DNA of 64,000 nt, taken from a bacterium (GTDB lineage Bacteria; SAR324; XYD2-FULL-50-16). The notes beneath the pieces are model-generated. The model was not told where the DNA came from, ran no database searches, and saw nothing but the letters and a program-made list of their open reading frames with translations. Where the stretch lies: the NCBI GenBank assembly GCA_024275165.1, contig JAJRZQ010000003.1, forward strand, positions 117,763 to 181,762, given 5' to 3'. The position numbers and the translations under genes are program-made. Positions 63,856-64,000 of the stretch are shown here, piece after piece. Each line of letters starts with the position of its first letter. Position 1 is the first letter of the stretch.

Positions 63856-64000
63856 CTACTGCCCCGCCTCTTTTTGCATCTGTTTTTGGATAAAATAAAA
63901 ACGGCGTGGAGAAAAGAGTATGACCGCTGATTTGGGAATCTCCAGCCTCGTTTCATCTTCCAAAATCAAAAAACGATTGCCGTTTTCGGGCAGCACTCCA
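63856..64000 (-). CDS. C-terminal end of an unidentified protein, partial (runs off right edge)
   Basis: Reverse frame ...LPENGNRFLILEDETRLEIPKSAVILFSPRRFYFIQKQMQKEAGQ*; protein-like composition. Confidence 0.4.
   Translation of the reverse strand, partial: GVLPENGNRFLILEDETRLEIPKSAVILFSPRRFYFIQKQMQKEAGQ

Noticed and set aside
62949-63956. 335-aa version of the Dam-like ORF
   Set aside because: The first ~73 residues lack family similarity and overlap another plausible coding end (63856..64000); family start matches ATG at 63737

Overview
The window looks like a chromosomal sulfur-energy-metabolism supercluster from a Dsr-type, probably sulfur-oxidising, bacterium; taxonomy was not determined. 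On the + strand, 38.6-47.5 kb reads dsrC, dsrA, dsrB, a dsrD-like gene, a dsrR/IscA-like gene, an RsbRD_N-like gene, then dsrM-K-J-O-P. A dsrE-F-H / dsrE2-like / tusA block (9.0-10.9 kb), dsrL (33.9-35.6 kb), an SQR/FCSD-like flavoprotein with a DUF1641-like partner, siroheme synthesis (cysG) and a cbiA/dsrN-like amidase, a duplicated TauE/SafE exporter module, Moco genes (moeA, moaA), and a Soe-like molybdoenzyme operon with a TorD-like chaperone surround it. Ordinary content includes uvrC, thrH, rhodanese, Ig-like/CARDB surface proteins, tRNA-Asn, tRNA-fMet and a Dam-like methylase. Points most worth a second look: (1) three near-identical tandem 21-aa single-TM micro-ORFs plus a fourth 31-aa hydrophobic ORF, behind a -24-like sigma-54 element and next to a DUF3365 heme-type hybrid kinase and a sigma-54 activator with a degenerate receiver; (2) a recurrent ATATT-N3-ATAT palindrome upstream of at least five sulfur genes or operons; (3) three reading frames interrupted by an in-frame TAA with clear same-frame continuation (two in the soe operon) and one cyclase split at a homopolymer frameshift; (4) a candidate structured RNA at 59.8 kb; (5) a dispersed ~100-bp hairpin repeat; (6) an in-frame NnrS-like/MetH fusion; (7) a DsrD-like protein coexisting with DsrEFH and DsrL. 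All calls come from reading sequence and protein motifs; no database search was run.
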